From contig NC_092793.1 in the NCBI RefSeq assembly GCF_918797505.1, positions 59,477,749 to 59,541,748 on the forward strand: a DNA stretch of 64,000 nucleotides. Reading direction: 5' to 3'. This stretch comes from Bemisia tabaci. Taxonomy: Eukaryota > Arthropoda > Insecta > Hemiptera > Aleyrodidae. Positions 34,801 to 46,600 of the stretch are shown here, in pieces. The notes beneath the pieces were generated by a model. It searched no databases. It was given only the letters and a program-made list of their open reading frames with translations, and was not told where the DNA came from. Within the stretch, counting starts at the first letter, position 1. The number at the start of each line of letters is the position of its first letter. The position numbers were made by a program, and so were the translations under genes.

Positions 34801-36442
34801 CGATAGAGGAGCCAAGGTATGGGCGGCGGGGCAGCGGAGAGTGACTGGGAGGGAAGGGCACGAGCGGCGCCGCACAATGGTATGGCTCCGGCGGGAGCGC
34901 GCGAAACCTCCGTTTACGCACATAAAACGGCGAATATCTCGAAAACCGCACATGGGATCTTGTTTGGCCTATTGGAACTTTTGTTCATGATGACATGCTG
35001 CACAACATACTGAAGTTTCAACGCATTTGACCGAGGGCAATTTTCCATAAGAACCGTGCGGGTCCTTTCACCCACCATATGCTGGTTTTTGAGAAGATGG
35101 AATTTTCGCCAGAAAATCAGTTTTCAAAGGAAAATTCAGGCGTGATTAATTTTTTTTTACATTCTTAGACAGTCTGTTCTTACCTGCGCACATCGTCCAA
35201 TACCACCAGTGAAGCGTCTGAAAGGTACACACTCCTTCTTCTCTTTCACATTTTTCAGGTAGCGGATGGCCCTGCGCAATAACATATACTGGATATTTTT
35301 GGCTGTTTCTCGTGTGTTCTAGAAGAAAAAAATACAAAAATAAACGTACAGAATAGCAAACATAATACAAGTAGTATGGCATATCCCACCTTATTCTTCA
35401 TCTTCCTTTGTATTCTAGGCAGAAATCTTCATAATTTAAGAGAAATTAGGGTTCTGAAGGCTTCGATTACGCTCTCAAATTGCACTCAACTTAAGGTGAT
35501 ATTAACGACTGCTCAGTTTAAAAGTAATTTACTTGTGTGTCAGACTCAATAGGAGTTACCTTGTTCGTAACTACTCCACGACTGTTGACTTATTACCGAG
35601 ACAGAGCAACTCAAAAGGTGCAGAATGATATGAGGGATAACACATTAGGAGGGACCATTAGAACGAAGGAGTGTCCTGACAGTAAGAAATGCAGCCTTAA
35701 ATTATTAATTAATTAATTTATGCATTGGTGATATTAAAAGGCTTTGGGTGGATCCTACAGCAGATCAGGTGTGCAACAATTGCTCAACAACCATGATGAA
35801 CCAGGTACAGCCCCATCCTAATGCAGACATGATAGGAAAGCTGCCAAAAATGTGGTAACAGCATGATCTTAATCTCTTTATTCGTTCAAATGTTGCATGT
35901 TTTGAGTAATAGGTCCTGCAGGACCTTAATGTCACTACCTTTATGACATGACTGCTACCGTACTAAGGAAGAACGTTATATGAATCCAAAGGCATTACAA
36001 AATTTCCTTGGATAAAGTATGAATTTATTGAGAAAGTTTGAAATTTTTTTCTTCCCATTCTTCAGGAAAAGTTGTTTGTAATTAAATCTAAAATAAGTAG
36101 CTGGATATTTCAACAAAGACATGCATGAACTTTTTCCAAAAAAGTATTTTATCAGTGGATGTTAGACAACATTCGAAAATTCATGGGACATTATTTTTCT
36201 TGGCATAACAGTGCACTTGTTGTCATTATTAAGAGGGTTAGCAACGATCTGAGGTCAACTTCTTGCTGTTTCTCTGTCTTGCCCAATCCGTTGACATTAA
36301 AGCAGTTGAGAATTAAGGGTCAAGTTCACACTAATGTAAAAACAAAACTAGAAGTACTTACTTTGAAATGTACTCTCAGGTTGTAACCTCTTGCCTTGCA
36401 GGATCTGGCAACATTTTCTGGCTCGTAGGAGTACCGCCCCAT
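31847..36442 (-). CDS. RpL17: 60S ribosomal protein L17 (uL22)
   Basis: A large-subunit ribosomal protein of the uL22 family, lining the peptide exit tunnel. Coding exons: 36442-36362, 35318-35184, 32742-32547 and 31989-31847, with GT/AG borders and phases 0, 0 and 1. The sum is 555 nt, or 184 aa, the same as human RPL17. Landmarks are [96 protein letters not shown] and [10 protein letters not shown], with a lysine-rich tail ending KLRD. ATG 36442 lies 7 nt after a splice acceptor, typical of ribosomal protein genes with a separate leader exon. AATAAA (31818-31823 on the minus strand) follows the stop by about 25 nt. The intron between exons 2 and 3 holds a 1.8-kb inverted repeat. Confidence 0.98.
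32861..32984. mobile_element. Small MITE CAGGGTTACCATAGAATT
   Basis: A 124-bp element with CAGGGTTACC at the left and the inverse of CAGGGTTGCCACAG at the right. A related half-copy is at 4194. It lies in RpL17 intron 3. Confidence 0.55.
33279..35067. mobile_element. Large foldback element with near-identical 0.67-kb arms
   Basis: Arms at about 33279-33950 and 34396-35067 are inverted copies. They are so alike that the same 136-, 120- and 65-codon frames occur in both. The loop is about 445 bp. The outer ends read AAGGACCCCGCCGGTTC and AAGGACCCGCACGGTTC. Each arm has a CpG-rich part (about 33410-33630) and then an AT-rich part. The 136-codon frame starts [16 protein letters not shown], ends [14 protein letters not shown], and is followed at once by TAAATAAA, which contains a poly-A signal. 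I do not recognise the protein, and it may not be translated. No target duplication was found. It lies in the RpL17 intron between coding exons 2 and 3. Confidence 0.9.
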
Positions 36443-36449
36443 GATTGAA

Positions 36450-38229
36450 CTGCAATCAAGATAAACCGATAAGTAAATTTAAGCATAGTGATAATCCGAA
36501 CAATTGTTCATTTTCACTGATTTCCTGCCAGACTAGAGGTTTGAAAAAGATTCTCAATGAACAGATGAAGATGATCAAGCTTTTTTTCTTCCATACTGAC
36601 GAAAATTTTCAATGAAACAAAGCTTCGATTAGATTGGCTCATACAAAAACGTCCAATGTCTAAAAAAACCCTAAGTTTAGGTAAGTAAATTGCAAAAAGA
36701 CAGTGACGGCCTTTAAATCAGCACTTATCTGAAATCAGAGGGTGACTAGTTCTATTGGAGAATTTTAGGAAGGATATAAGAACAGCTCCTTTCTCAGATC
36801 CTACTGGAAGCAGTGTAATTTCAAAAAAAAAAAGGCCATTAGACAACAGACGTATTCGCGTGAGAGGCACAAGTCAGCTTCAGAAAAAATTAATTTTATG
36901 CACGAAATTGAGAGCTGATGCAGCTCTTCGTTAATCAAATGAATATTACTTCAGGATTTTTCAAGGCTCTACGAAGACATAAATGACCATGGAAAATGAA
37001 AATTGAGGGAGTATCACGAGAAGCATAATCAAGACTGCTCAGAATGCATGACATTGTTCAAAATCAAACACAGATTGATGAATTCAATGATGAAGCACCT
37101 AGAACTTGATCTGAGGGGGAAAATTCTATGAAAGCAGAGAAAAACAAAACGGGAGCTTGAGCAATAGATTTAAAAAAATCAGGGCAGAAATATTTAAAAC
37201 GAGCTCCTTCGGTAATGGGACTTACTTAATGGTCCGTAAAATGGTAAAAAATTTAATTTCATCCATAATATGATAAAACTTTTGGAGCTATCGATAACTA
37301 TATAATGATACAGGATGTTCCAAAAACATTCCTCATGTGAATATAGGGTTGCCTTAATCACACAATATGTAGTTCAGGATTACTAGACAAAAAGTATTCA
37401 TGAAACCGGAGGGATTTGGGTAGAAATGGATTGCAAGGACATATTTCTGTCATGCAAAAATAAGCGACAGAGAAAAAGATGGTGGGCACAGGATGGAATG
37501 AGCTCTGCAGTCCGCAGCAGGCAGCACCCGCACTCCCCTTCTTTCCACATGACGCTTAATTCCGTTTAGCAAAGATATGCCCATTTAAACTTTTCCTGCA
37601 TTCTCACAAAGGTTCAGCTGAACAGGCAAGCACAACTAGGCTTCATTTAAATTAAGCCACAAGTAAGTGCAGTATAGTCTGCGTAGCATGTGTTCGCAAA
37701 TCGCACATCGGATAGGGTTAGATTTTGGTGGTAGGATGGTTCCTTAGTCGTTCATGATGGAGAGGGAAAACAAAGCCCGTTAATCATCAATGGGTGCGTG
37801 AAATTAAGAGTGGAGACTAAATCCCAATTTCATGGATCCAGTTTGGTACGGAAACCGACATTTGGATGGAAGTACATGCTATGTGTCAAAGTCAGTGGCC
37901 GGGACCTAACCTCCCAGGGTTATACACTTTTATCAAAGGCAGCTGGAGAAATACACACCAGACAATGCACATTAAATATTTCTATTTAACAATAAGAGGT
38001 AGATAGAGAAATTAATGAATGGAGTTCGTTGCAACATTTGTTGGGAGTAAAAGAAAGGAAACATGACCAGTGCCAGAGCTTGGTTCCGAGAGGCCGTGTT
38101 CGAACCAAAAGTTTTACCTTCGTGCAGATTTTGGGCAGATAATTGAGAAGCTAGCTACGAAAACAAAATTATTTTCACTAACACAACATAAATTCAATTA
38201 CACTTAGAATATTGAAATAAAATAAATAC
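36450..38229 (-). other. Probable RpL17 leader intron
   Basis: About 1.8 kb between the acceptor before the RpL17 start codon and the proposed leader exon. No open frame, TIR element or box C/D snoRNA could be supported in it. Confidence 0.45.
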
Positions 38230-38264
38230 CCACGTGTAAGGGAGAGCCTACGTTGATGAAAAAG
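38230..38264 (-). promoter_or_regulatory. Probable RpL17 5'-TOP start site and leader exon
   Basis: On the minus strand CTTTTTCATCAACGTAGGCT starts at 38264 and runs to a splice donor-like GG|GTATTT at 38230. A C followed by a pyrimidine run is the typical start of ribosomal protein mRNAs (TOP motif). The leader would be 35 nt and would join the acceptor at 36449, 7 nt before the ATG. The start site is inferred. Confidence 0.45.
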
Positions 38265-38738
38265 TTATGGACGATGCGGTCCACTTTCTGGAATTCCGCA
38301 CCGGATTGGAATCTTGGCATTTCGACCCACTTGAACGCTTTTGCCTCGTTCCCAAGTCAAAGATAGGAACTTGAATGTTGAACCATCTTTCCCGCGCCCG
38401 CGGTATGTTTGCAGTTTCAAATTGACGGACTTTTTACTTACTTACGTACTTGTCTAATTGTAAGTAAATACTATTCAATTAAATACTTACGCTTAGCTTG
38501 AATGACTCACGATTTAACTTCATTACTTTTCCTTAAGCATTTTATGTACATATCGATGGCTAAAGTGCAAAACCATGTATCCCTCTTGCGATGTTTCGAA
38601 ATTTCTTCTCCTATTTTTTTAATTTTTCAAAAGGAAATTAAATTTCGATGTCAAAACTATTTTAACGATGATTTAAATTGGAATTTTTATTTTACTTATC
38701 AGTTCATATATGCACTCATTTCGCCCCCAAACACCAAC

Positions 38739-38811
38739 GGTTCCGTGGTGTAGTGGTTATCACATCTGCTTTACACGCAGAAGGTCGCCAGTTCGATCCT
38801 GGCCGGAATCA
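38739..38811 (+). tRNA. tRNA-Val (anticodon TAC)
   Basis: A complete 73-nt tRNA. The acceptor stem pairs GGTTCCG with CGGAATC. The anticodon arm is TCTGC-TTTACAC-GCAGA with anticodon TAC, which reads GTA valine codons. The B box reads AGTTCGATCCT. It has no intron and ends with discriminator A; CCA is not encoded. TTTT follows at 38817-38820, a possible RNA polymerase III stop, and a hAT-like element starts at 38824. Confidence 0.93.
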
Positions 38812-39530
38812 CTAAATTTTAATCAGGGACGGACTGGCCGGGGTGGCGATGGGGCGATCGCCCCACTTTCATCGGCCAAAAGGGGCCCCGGAGGGGCCCC
38901 TTTTGGCCGATTTGAAGGGCCGTATTTCGCCGTTTCGAAGAAGCGCCCGAGGGCTTTTTCGGTTCGTCCTCGAGAAAGGGCCCCGAGACTCCTGAGAGGA
39001 CAGGACACTTTATTGCCGATTCGGAGAGCGCCCTGAAGGAGCTTTTTTATGCCGTATCTAAGGGCGTTGCATTTTGAGAGCCCTTTTTTCTGATTCGAAT
39101 AAGTCCAAAGGGGTCCTTTCTTGTCATTTCGGAAGAGCCCTGAAGGACTCATTTATTGCCGATTCGAAGAAGACTCGATGGAGCCTTTTTTTGCCGCTTC
39201 TAAGGACCTTAAAAGAGCCCCTTTATCTGATTCGAAGGAGTCCTTTTTTGCCGTTTCCAAGGGACCATTTATTGCCGATTTGAAGAGGCCTTGATGCGGT
39301 TTTATACCGCCTCTAAGGACCTTCAAGGCACCGGGCTCTTTATCGCCGATTCGACAAAAGGGTCCTTTTTGCCGGGGGCCCTTTGGTACTGATTCAGAGA
39401 GGCCTCGAGGGCGCATTTCTATGCAATTTTGAACTTTGGAGGCCCCTAGTAGGGAACCTTTCCTACCTTCCTCAAGGGATTTCGTAGGGGCCTTCGGCGA
39501 TTTTTCCCCCCTTTAGCGAAATCCATAATG

Positions 39531-39805
39531 GGGGCTGTCCATATAATACGTAACGCAGTTTTTCCGATTTTTTTACCCCCATCCCCCCTCCGTAACGCAT
39601 CGTAACGCAAGCTCGAACCATCCCCCCCCCTCAAAAAAAATAAATAAATACGTAACACAAGCCTCGCCCCGCCCCCCTATTTTGGTCAGTTTTTTAAATT
39701 AACAAGGAAAAAAAAGGTCTTACGGCAAAAAAGAGTTACGTAACGTTGGGCTTGACCCCCCCCCTCCTCCCCCCTTAATACGTTACGTATTGTATGGGCA
39801 GCCCC
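39531..39805. mobile_element. MITE GGGGCTGTCCATA nested in the hAT-like element
   Basis: Begins GGGGCTGTCCATATAATACG and ends with the inverse of GGGGCTGCCCATACAATACG; both arms continue TAACG. AATG lies on each side. The inside is C- and A-rich. It is 275 bp, with no frame. Confidence 0.75.
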
Positions 39806-40163
39806 AATGACTTTTTTCTAATTCAAAAATTCCCGCGACATAAGGCCTCTTTTGACACATTTAAGACGCGCGTGCGAGTCGATTCCTTCAAATACCATAG
39901 GGCTACTTCACTCACTCACAAGGCTCGAGGCTTGTCTGGATCGCGAATGCCGCCGGCGCCACACAGTTGTCATTAGTGTATGGCTCGATATTACAAGACC
40001 GGTAAAGTGTGAAAAACCAATGGGAATGTGAACAATCCGAGCGTCAAGACTTTTTCGTAAAACTGTGTTTCTATTTCCAGTTTAATTAACACAATAATTT
40101 TCAAAGTGTCAGATTTTTGTCAATTTTTTGTTTGTATTTTTATTTTCATTCTTATTTTTATTT

Positions 40164-40320
40164 CGATGGCTAAATTCTGAAAACACGTATCTCGGAATCC
40201 GCATCATTAACTCATGAACCCTGAGACTCATAAGGATACACGCAAAACATGAGCATCCTTACGAGTCTCAGGGTTCATGATGCGGATTCCGAGTTACGTG
40301 TTTTCAGAATTTAACCATCG
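40164..40320. mobile_element. Foldback MITE CGATGGCTAAATTCTG
   Basis: A near-perfect hairpin of 157 bp: CGATGGCTAAATTCTGAAAA, CACGTATCTCGGAATCCGCA and GAACCCTGAGACTC are repeated in inverse on the right. Nested in the 38824-40873 element. Confidence 0.8.
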
Positions 40321-41115
40321 ATTTATTCATTCATTACGCGTCATTTAACTAGTAAACGGCACTGATTTTTCTATGAGCAGAGCGAAGAAAGGATCCAATA
40401 AAACGTTCAAAAAAAATTAAGACAGTTGTCAATTTTGGCGGCTAAAAAGTACATTTAAAAAAAACAAACGAACAAAAAAATCCGAACTGTGTTTTTCAGA
40501 ATGTGTTCTTTTTAGACTGTCACTATTACTATTCTACTTGATTCTATGTATCTTCTGTATACTAATTTAGCTTTAGCACAATTTTTCGTTGGAAGAGGAA
40601 AATAAAAGTTGAATTCCAAGTATACAACGGATTCTCATTTTTTCATCCAGTTTAAGAAAATATACTAAGTTTTGCATTTCTGGTCTCTTTTTGGATAATG
40701 TTTCAAAAATAATATTAAAGAATAGGGTCTAAAATAGCGTAAAATTCATTCTAAAAGGGCCTAATTTTCAAAATTTTCCGGAGGAGGGCCCCCGGACCCC
40801 CCTTCTACTGGGGGGCCCCCCAGACCCCCCTAGGGGCCCGCCCCATACTTAATTTAGGGCCAGTCCGCCCCTGATTTTAATCGACGCCTCTCATCGATCG
40901 GAGACGACATGAGTTGCTGACTGGTATATGGTGTGCTTCCGTATCCAGTTTTACACGTTAAGAAAAAATGAAGTAACAATCATGATTAAGTCAAACGAAT
41001 AAGCTAAACGGAGTTGTACTTTTGTCTAGCCGTCATATTGCCCTGTTGCCGTTGTTACTATTAAGTTGTGCTGCACACTGCAGCGCAAAAATGGGTTGTG
41101 TTTTCATCCAGGCCC

Positions 41116-42530
41116 GTCACTATGGAACGTCGTTTGGGACTTTACTAAAACAGCACTCTCGCTCGTAAATGTGAAGACAGCGGTGAGACAATATTACGTC
41201 AGGAGGGACTTTAGCCTACGTCACCCAATATCGCGTTGCCAGTTGATATCATAATAATGGAATTATAAATGAATTTGATTCTTTGCAAATTAGTTTATTG
41301 ATTATATTTAATAATTCACTCATCGGATTTTGTTTCGTATACATTTTCACTCAACGCGTTTTTCCTGATTTGTTTATGTTTGTAATAATGAGAATTATGC
41401 TGTTGAAAAATGATATAACGGTATTTTAGTGATCTAAATAACAACTACCCTACTAGCAATGACCTGCTTTTAAAACATTCTTCAAAAACTCTTAAAATTA
41501 GTTTTCGGCTATTTTTTTAAATAAAATTTAAGAGAAAAATAGGGTTAAAAAAAAACCCCTCTAAATATCAGTGTAGATTTATAACATATTTTGCAAACAT
41601 TTTTAGCTTTGAAAAACTACGTTGATATTTTAAGAGTTTCTATATAAGTAATCACATTTTTCTTTACCTAAATTTTACTGCTTGTAAATTTTGCTTAAAA
41701 ATTAGCCAAGACGGGTCTCCTAATAAGAGAATTTTAACAGGTTTTTTGAGAGTGGTCATTTTTAAATTTAAGAGTTATTTTTTAAAAGTTTTTTTAACGG
41801 CCGATTGATACCAGAGTAATGCGATTTTCTGCAGAAACGATGCCTTCGCACCGATTTATCAAAATTACCATAGAATAAGAACAGTATAAACTTTTTAAAA
41901 TCCCCTGAAAAATTGCTAAAAATCACCAGGAGACATTTCACTGAGGCCCCCCGTTTAACACTCACGTATAAGGCATGGCAGTATATCCAATATCTGTTGT
42001 GACTTATAATATCAGTCACAGAAGTGACAATAGTCTTGTCAGTGAGCTGTATGTTCTTTGATTTGCCTCAGAATTTTGGTGTGGATTTTTACGAAAGCTC
42101 TCTCAAACTTTGAGTCATTTTATGGCACTCCAAAACCTGCCTTATCTCAATACAAAAACTGCCAGGAAGTATTTAAAAATTTAATTGCTGGGTATGTACA
42201 CAGTCTTCGTGACTGAAATTCTATATTATACGGAGCAAAATACGCGTCCGCTTTTAGAGATTATTGAAAGATCATCAATTAAATCACCGCCCAAACCAAT
42301 GACGATTATTTATCCACCGGCCGGTCGTAGAACGGAAATAATAATCTGATAGAGAAAATTACATAATACAGCTGGCAACGTAGGAATAACTTCGAAGCGG
42401 GATCAGTAATGTCCCAACTGGGTTTTATTGGTAAAGTCCCCAGTGACGTAGTTTAGTCCCAGAGAACTGCGTTCAGAGTAGCGTAGAGGTTATGATTCAA
42501 TAAAGTCCCAGACGACGTTCCATACGTCAC
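41116..42530. mobile_element. Candidate TIR element TATGGAACGTCGT
   Basis: The left end GTCACTATGGAACGTCGT, then TTGGGACTTTACT, is matched in inverse at 42502-42530. Weaker inverted likeness continues inside, for example CTGGCAACG near both ends and GTGACGTAG. It is about 1.4 kb. No transposase was found; the inside is AT-rich. The exact ends and target duplication are unclear. Confidence 0.6.
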
Positions 42531-43691
42531 ATCCCATCTCGGGCCCCGGTAACAGTTTTAAGGCCTGGGCCCCAAGCACGGGGGGGGGGGGGGGGGGGTA
42601 TCCGAGGGGATCCCCCAAGAAATGTTTAAATTATAAATCTATTCGGATGCATTTTGAAGCTTCCATGACGAAGTTGTCCATCAATTTCTGCGGAATAATT
42701 ACGCTTTTTGTTTCTACTTTCAGCACAAAATGCTTGCGAATTGTTGCATTCAAAACATCTGGAAAATTGTTATTTTTTGGGGGGGCATATGATACTATTT
42801 TCAGTTCTAAGAGGGCCCGGCCCCCCTGGACTCCCCCTTCGTTTGTCTATGGCAAGGGAGTTGAGCCATGAGCCATATTGAAGTCGAGGATGCCCAGACT
42901 GGAGACTCTTAGCATCTGACGACGGAAGAAAATGAAACGCAGTTACTAAAAATATCCCTCTGTACTGAAAATCTTGAAAATAGATAGAAATTTTCCAAGA
43001 AGTATACTTCTTTGAAAATTTAAGAAGAATTCTACAGTGCCTCAGCGTGTTTCTAAAAATCTATTCACCTTTTGCGAAATTTTTAGGGTAAATTTTTCAC
43101 TTTTTCTTGCGAAACAAGGGTTGCATGAGAATTCGTAGTGGTTTTTCACGGGTACCACGGGTACCGGGTAACGCACGGGTACCAGGAGCCCAGTATCCCC
43201 CCCTTGTGGCAGGCCTGCCTTCATGCACGCTGGGCTTGTCGATTTCCTTTGACATTTCAGTGGTGATTGCAAAGCTGAAGTGCGCTCCAGCTAGAATTGT
43301 ATTTAGCAAATGGGTGGTTTTTCTACGAGGATTAAAAATGAACGAGTGGTACGGATTATAACAAAAGAATATGAACTATGCAAAACGATAATCCGGGTAT
43401 CGGAACTTGGCTGATTTGAAAACGCCTTCAAATGCGGCGTGATACCACACGCATTCCGGAGAGTTCAAATAGTTGTATCATTGCGCCTTAGAAATGCGAC
43501 GGAAGATTACAATTGAAATAGCCTTCATGCACGCTAGCCTTTTCGATTTCCGTTAACATTTTTGCAGTCATGAATGCGCTTAAGTGCGCTTCAACTAGAA
43601 TTGTATTTAGAAAATGGGTGGTTTTTATAGGAGGATTATAACTAAACAAGTGGTTAAAAATGGGGAAAAAAATAATGTTAACTATGCAAAA

Positions 43692-46600
43692 TCCCGTATG
43701 GGGGACTGTACTCAGTACTGTCACAGGTTTAGCAAGCCTGCGGACCCCAGCTGGTAGCCCCTGCCTTAAAGGGGGGTGGAGATGGTCACCGGCTTCATGG
43801 CGTATGAACCACTCATCAGAGGGGCAGACAGGGCTCATAGCTGTGGTGAAAGCAGCCTGTCTAGGAGACGGTACTCCAAAATCAAACCCTGGTCCTCCAG
43901 GTTGGGGGTTGGGGCATCGGGCTAACTCCCCGATACCCGGAAAAAACTTAATGTTAAAAAGCCTAATAAAGATAGCCTCGGTGATAATGGAAAAAAACGG
44001 ATTTTGCGACACAAACTACGGAAAAGGACAATGGTTTTTGGGACATGGAATGTACAGGGCATTTCTAATAAATTGACAGAGGTTGTATCGGAGGTAAAAA
44101 AGTATAATGTAGATGTCGCCGTGTTAACAGAAACGAAAAAGAAAGGCACAGGATCAGAAAACTTAGGATGTTATGATCTGTTCTATAGTGGTGTCAGTAA
44201 AGATCAACGCGCACAGCAAGGAGTCGCCATACTTATCCGGAAAAGTTTGCGTCCGTCTATAACTACTTGGGAAGCAGTAGACCAGCGGATCATCAGAATG
44301 CATCTTACACTGCATGGTCACAAGGTGGCCCTGTTAGGAGTATATGGTGTGAATGATGATGCTCCCGTCAATCTAAAGGATCAGTTCTTTGAGCAACTCA
44401 ACGACGAGGTTCTGAGGGTTGGGAGGACAAGGGAGGTCATTATCATGGGAGATTTGAATGGTAGAACCGGACGAAGGAATGGTTCTAAAGTTGTTGGACC
44501 TTTCGGTGAAGAGGCGATGAATGACAACGGTGCACGCATCATTGATATGTGTGAACAAAACGAGTTGAAAATACTGAACGGATTCTACCAACATCGAGAT
44601 ATCCATAAGTACACGTGGGTTCAGCAAACTCGGGGGCTGAAGTCAATCATCGACTACGCGGTCACCAGGCAAACGAGTACCATGAAGGTTCAACAAGTAA
44701 GAGTTTGCCGGGGGTTCTCCTGTGGTAGTGATCACCATTTTCTCAAGGCGGAGATTGCATTTCCGGTTAAGTATGGGCTGCAGAGGAATACCTTGCAACA
44801 TCAGAAGTGCCAGCCACAAGGAACGAAGATCGAACAAGTGCACTACAACATCGATAGCTTACAGCATGAAAGCGTGAAAGCGCTCTACAGGAAGCGGCTG
44901 GATGAGAAACTGGGAGTAGAAACTTTTGATACTGCGGAAGAGTTGTACCAGTTCATCAAAAGTTGCATACATTCAGCTGCGAAGGAAGCCCTGGGTATGT
45001 GTAATGAGAGCAAGGATGTACAGAAACCCTACTGGTGGGACAAAGAGGTAGAGGAGGTAATTGAAGAAAAGCGTAGGAAGTACCATGACTATCTGGCTTC
45101 TAGGACTGCAGACACCCGCGGCGCGTATAGGAAAGCCCAGGCGAGGGTTCGTCTTTTAATCACCAGGAAGAAAAACGAGTCTTGGGAGACCAACTGCTCA
45201 AGGATTGACACATACCTGGGGGGAAGGAAGAGTGCTGAGAGCTGGAAGCTGATCAAAGGCCTAAGAAGGGACATGAAACGGGACATTATATCTCCGATAA
45301 CAATCTCACAGCTTGACGAACATTTTAATAAATTATTGACGGAAGGACGACCAGAGTTTCAAACGGGGAATGCTGAAAATATAGTCGAGGATCACTCAAT
45401 GGAAATTCGAGTTGAGGAGGTGGTCAAAGCAATCAGGGAATTGATGAATGGAAGAGCTCCTGGGCCAGGAAACATTCCAGCCGAGTTAATTAAATGTGGG
45501 ACTGGCAAGTTGGTTAACCATCTCAGGGATTTGCTGCAGAAGTGCATTGACGGTGATGACATCCCGAAAGAATGGAAAGAGGCCTGGATAACAGCGTCGC
45601 ATAAAAAAGGAAGGAAGGATGACTGTGGGAACTACAGAGGGTTAGCGGTGACAGGAACGATAAGTAAAATTTATGGAAAAGTGTTGAAAGCGAAGATCGA
45701 AGAGGAGTGGACCCCGTTCGAGGCGGAGGAGCAAGCAGGTTTTAGGGCTGGTCGGTCTACCGCTGATCATCTGTTCTGTGTTACCCAGTTAACCGAAAAG
45801 AAGAGAATTGTTGGCCAGGAGCTTCATTTAGTGTTTTTGGATATTGAAAAGGCTTATGATAGTATTCCTCTTGTGAAACTCTGGGAAGTCCTAGAAGAAA
45901 CTGGTTTTAGTAAAGGACTTATTGGGGCAGTCAAGCAGTTTTATCGGGGGGCTTTTGCTAGAATTAAGTGCCAAGGAAGGCTTTCAGACGGTTTTTTTGT
46001 CACCAAGGGGCTTAAGCAGGGATGTTGTCTGTCACCGACGCTGTTTAAGATATATCTAGAGCACGTTCTGAAGGAATGGAAAAGAAAGTGTGCCGGCATG
46101 GGCGTCCCTCTAAATGACCAAGAAACACTGTTCACGCTATGCTTTGCTGACGACCAGGTTGTCATAAGTCAAGATCACGATGACGCGGAGTATATGACCC
46201 GAAAGTTGGTGGAGGAGTACCGGAAATGGGGCCTCGAGGTTAGTGTCCGTAAGACAAAAAAGATGTCAGTCGGAGGTGCTCAGCAAAGCATAGTCCTGGA
46301 GGATGGTCAACATATAGAAAGTTGCGAACAATACAAGTACCTGGGGGTGAACCTGACTTCGGATGGGAAGCTGGATCAGGCCATTCGGGACCGTAATCTT
46401 CTAGGAAGGAAAGCCATCGCCATGCTTAATGGGATCCTTTGGGACCAAAGGATTTCCAAAGACAACAAGAAGAGGATTTATAACTCGGTTGTCAAGCCTA
46501 TTATCACCTATGGCAGTGAAGTGTGGCAGTTGAAGAAGCGGACCCAAGAAATGCTCAAGGCGACCGAGATGGATTTCTGGCGACGATCGGCTGGAATCTC

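Larger units (their letters stand above)
38824..40873. mobile_element. hAT-like element CAGGGRCGGACTGGCC beside tRNA-Val
   Basis: Ends are CAGGGACGGACTGGCC and the inverse of CAGGGGCGGACTGGCC, flanked by ATTTTAAT on both sides (38816-38823 and 40874-40881). CAGGG fits the hAT consensus. It is 2050 bp with no transposase. The left part (about 38900-39430) is a degenerate array of GCCGATTCGAAGA-like and CCTTTTTTGCCG-like units. Two smaller elements sit inside (39531-39805 and 40164-40320). The right part has GGGGGGCCCCCC-rich palindromes near 40780-40850. Confidence 0.85.

Noticed and set aside
36450..38229. Possible snoRNA in the RpL17 leader intron
   Set aside because: A TGATGA-like C box exists on the minus strand near 37780, but no D box at a proper distance or terminal stem was found.
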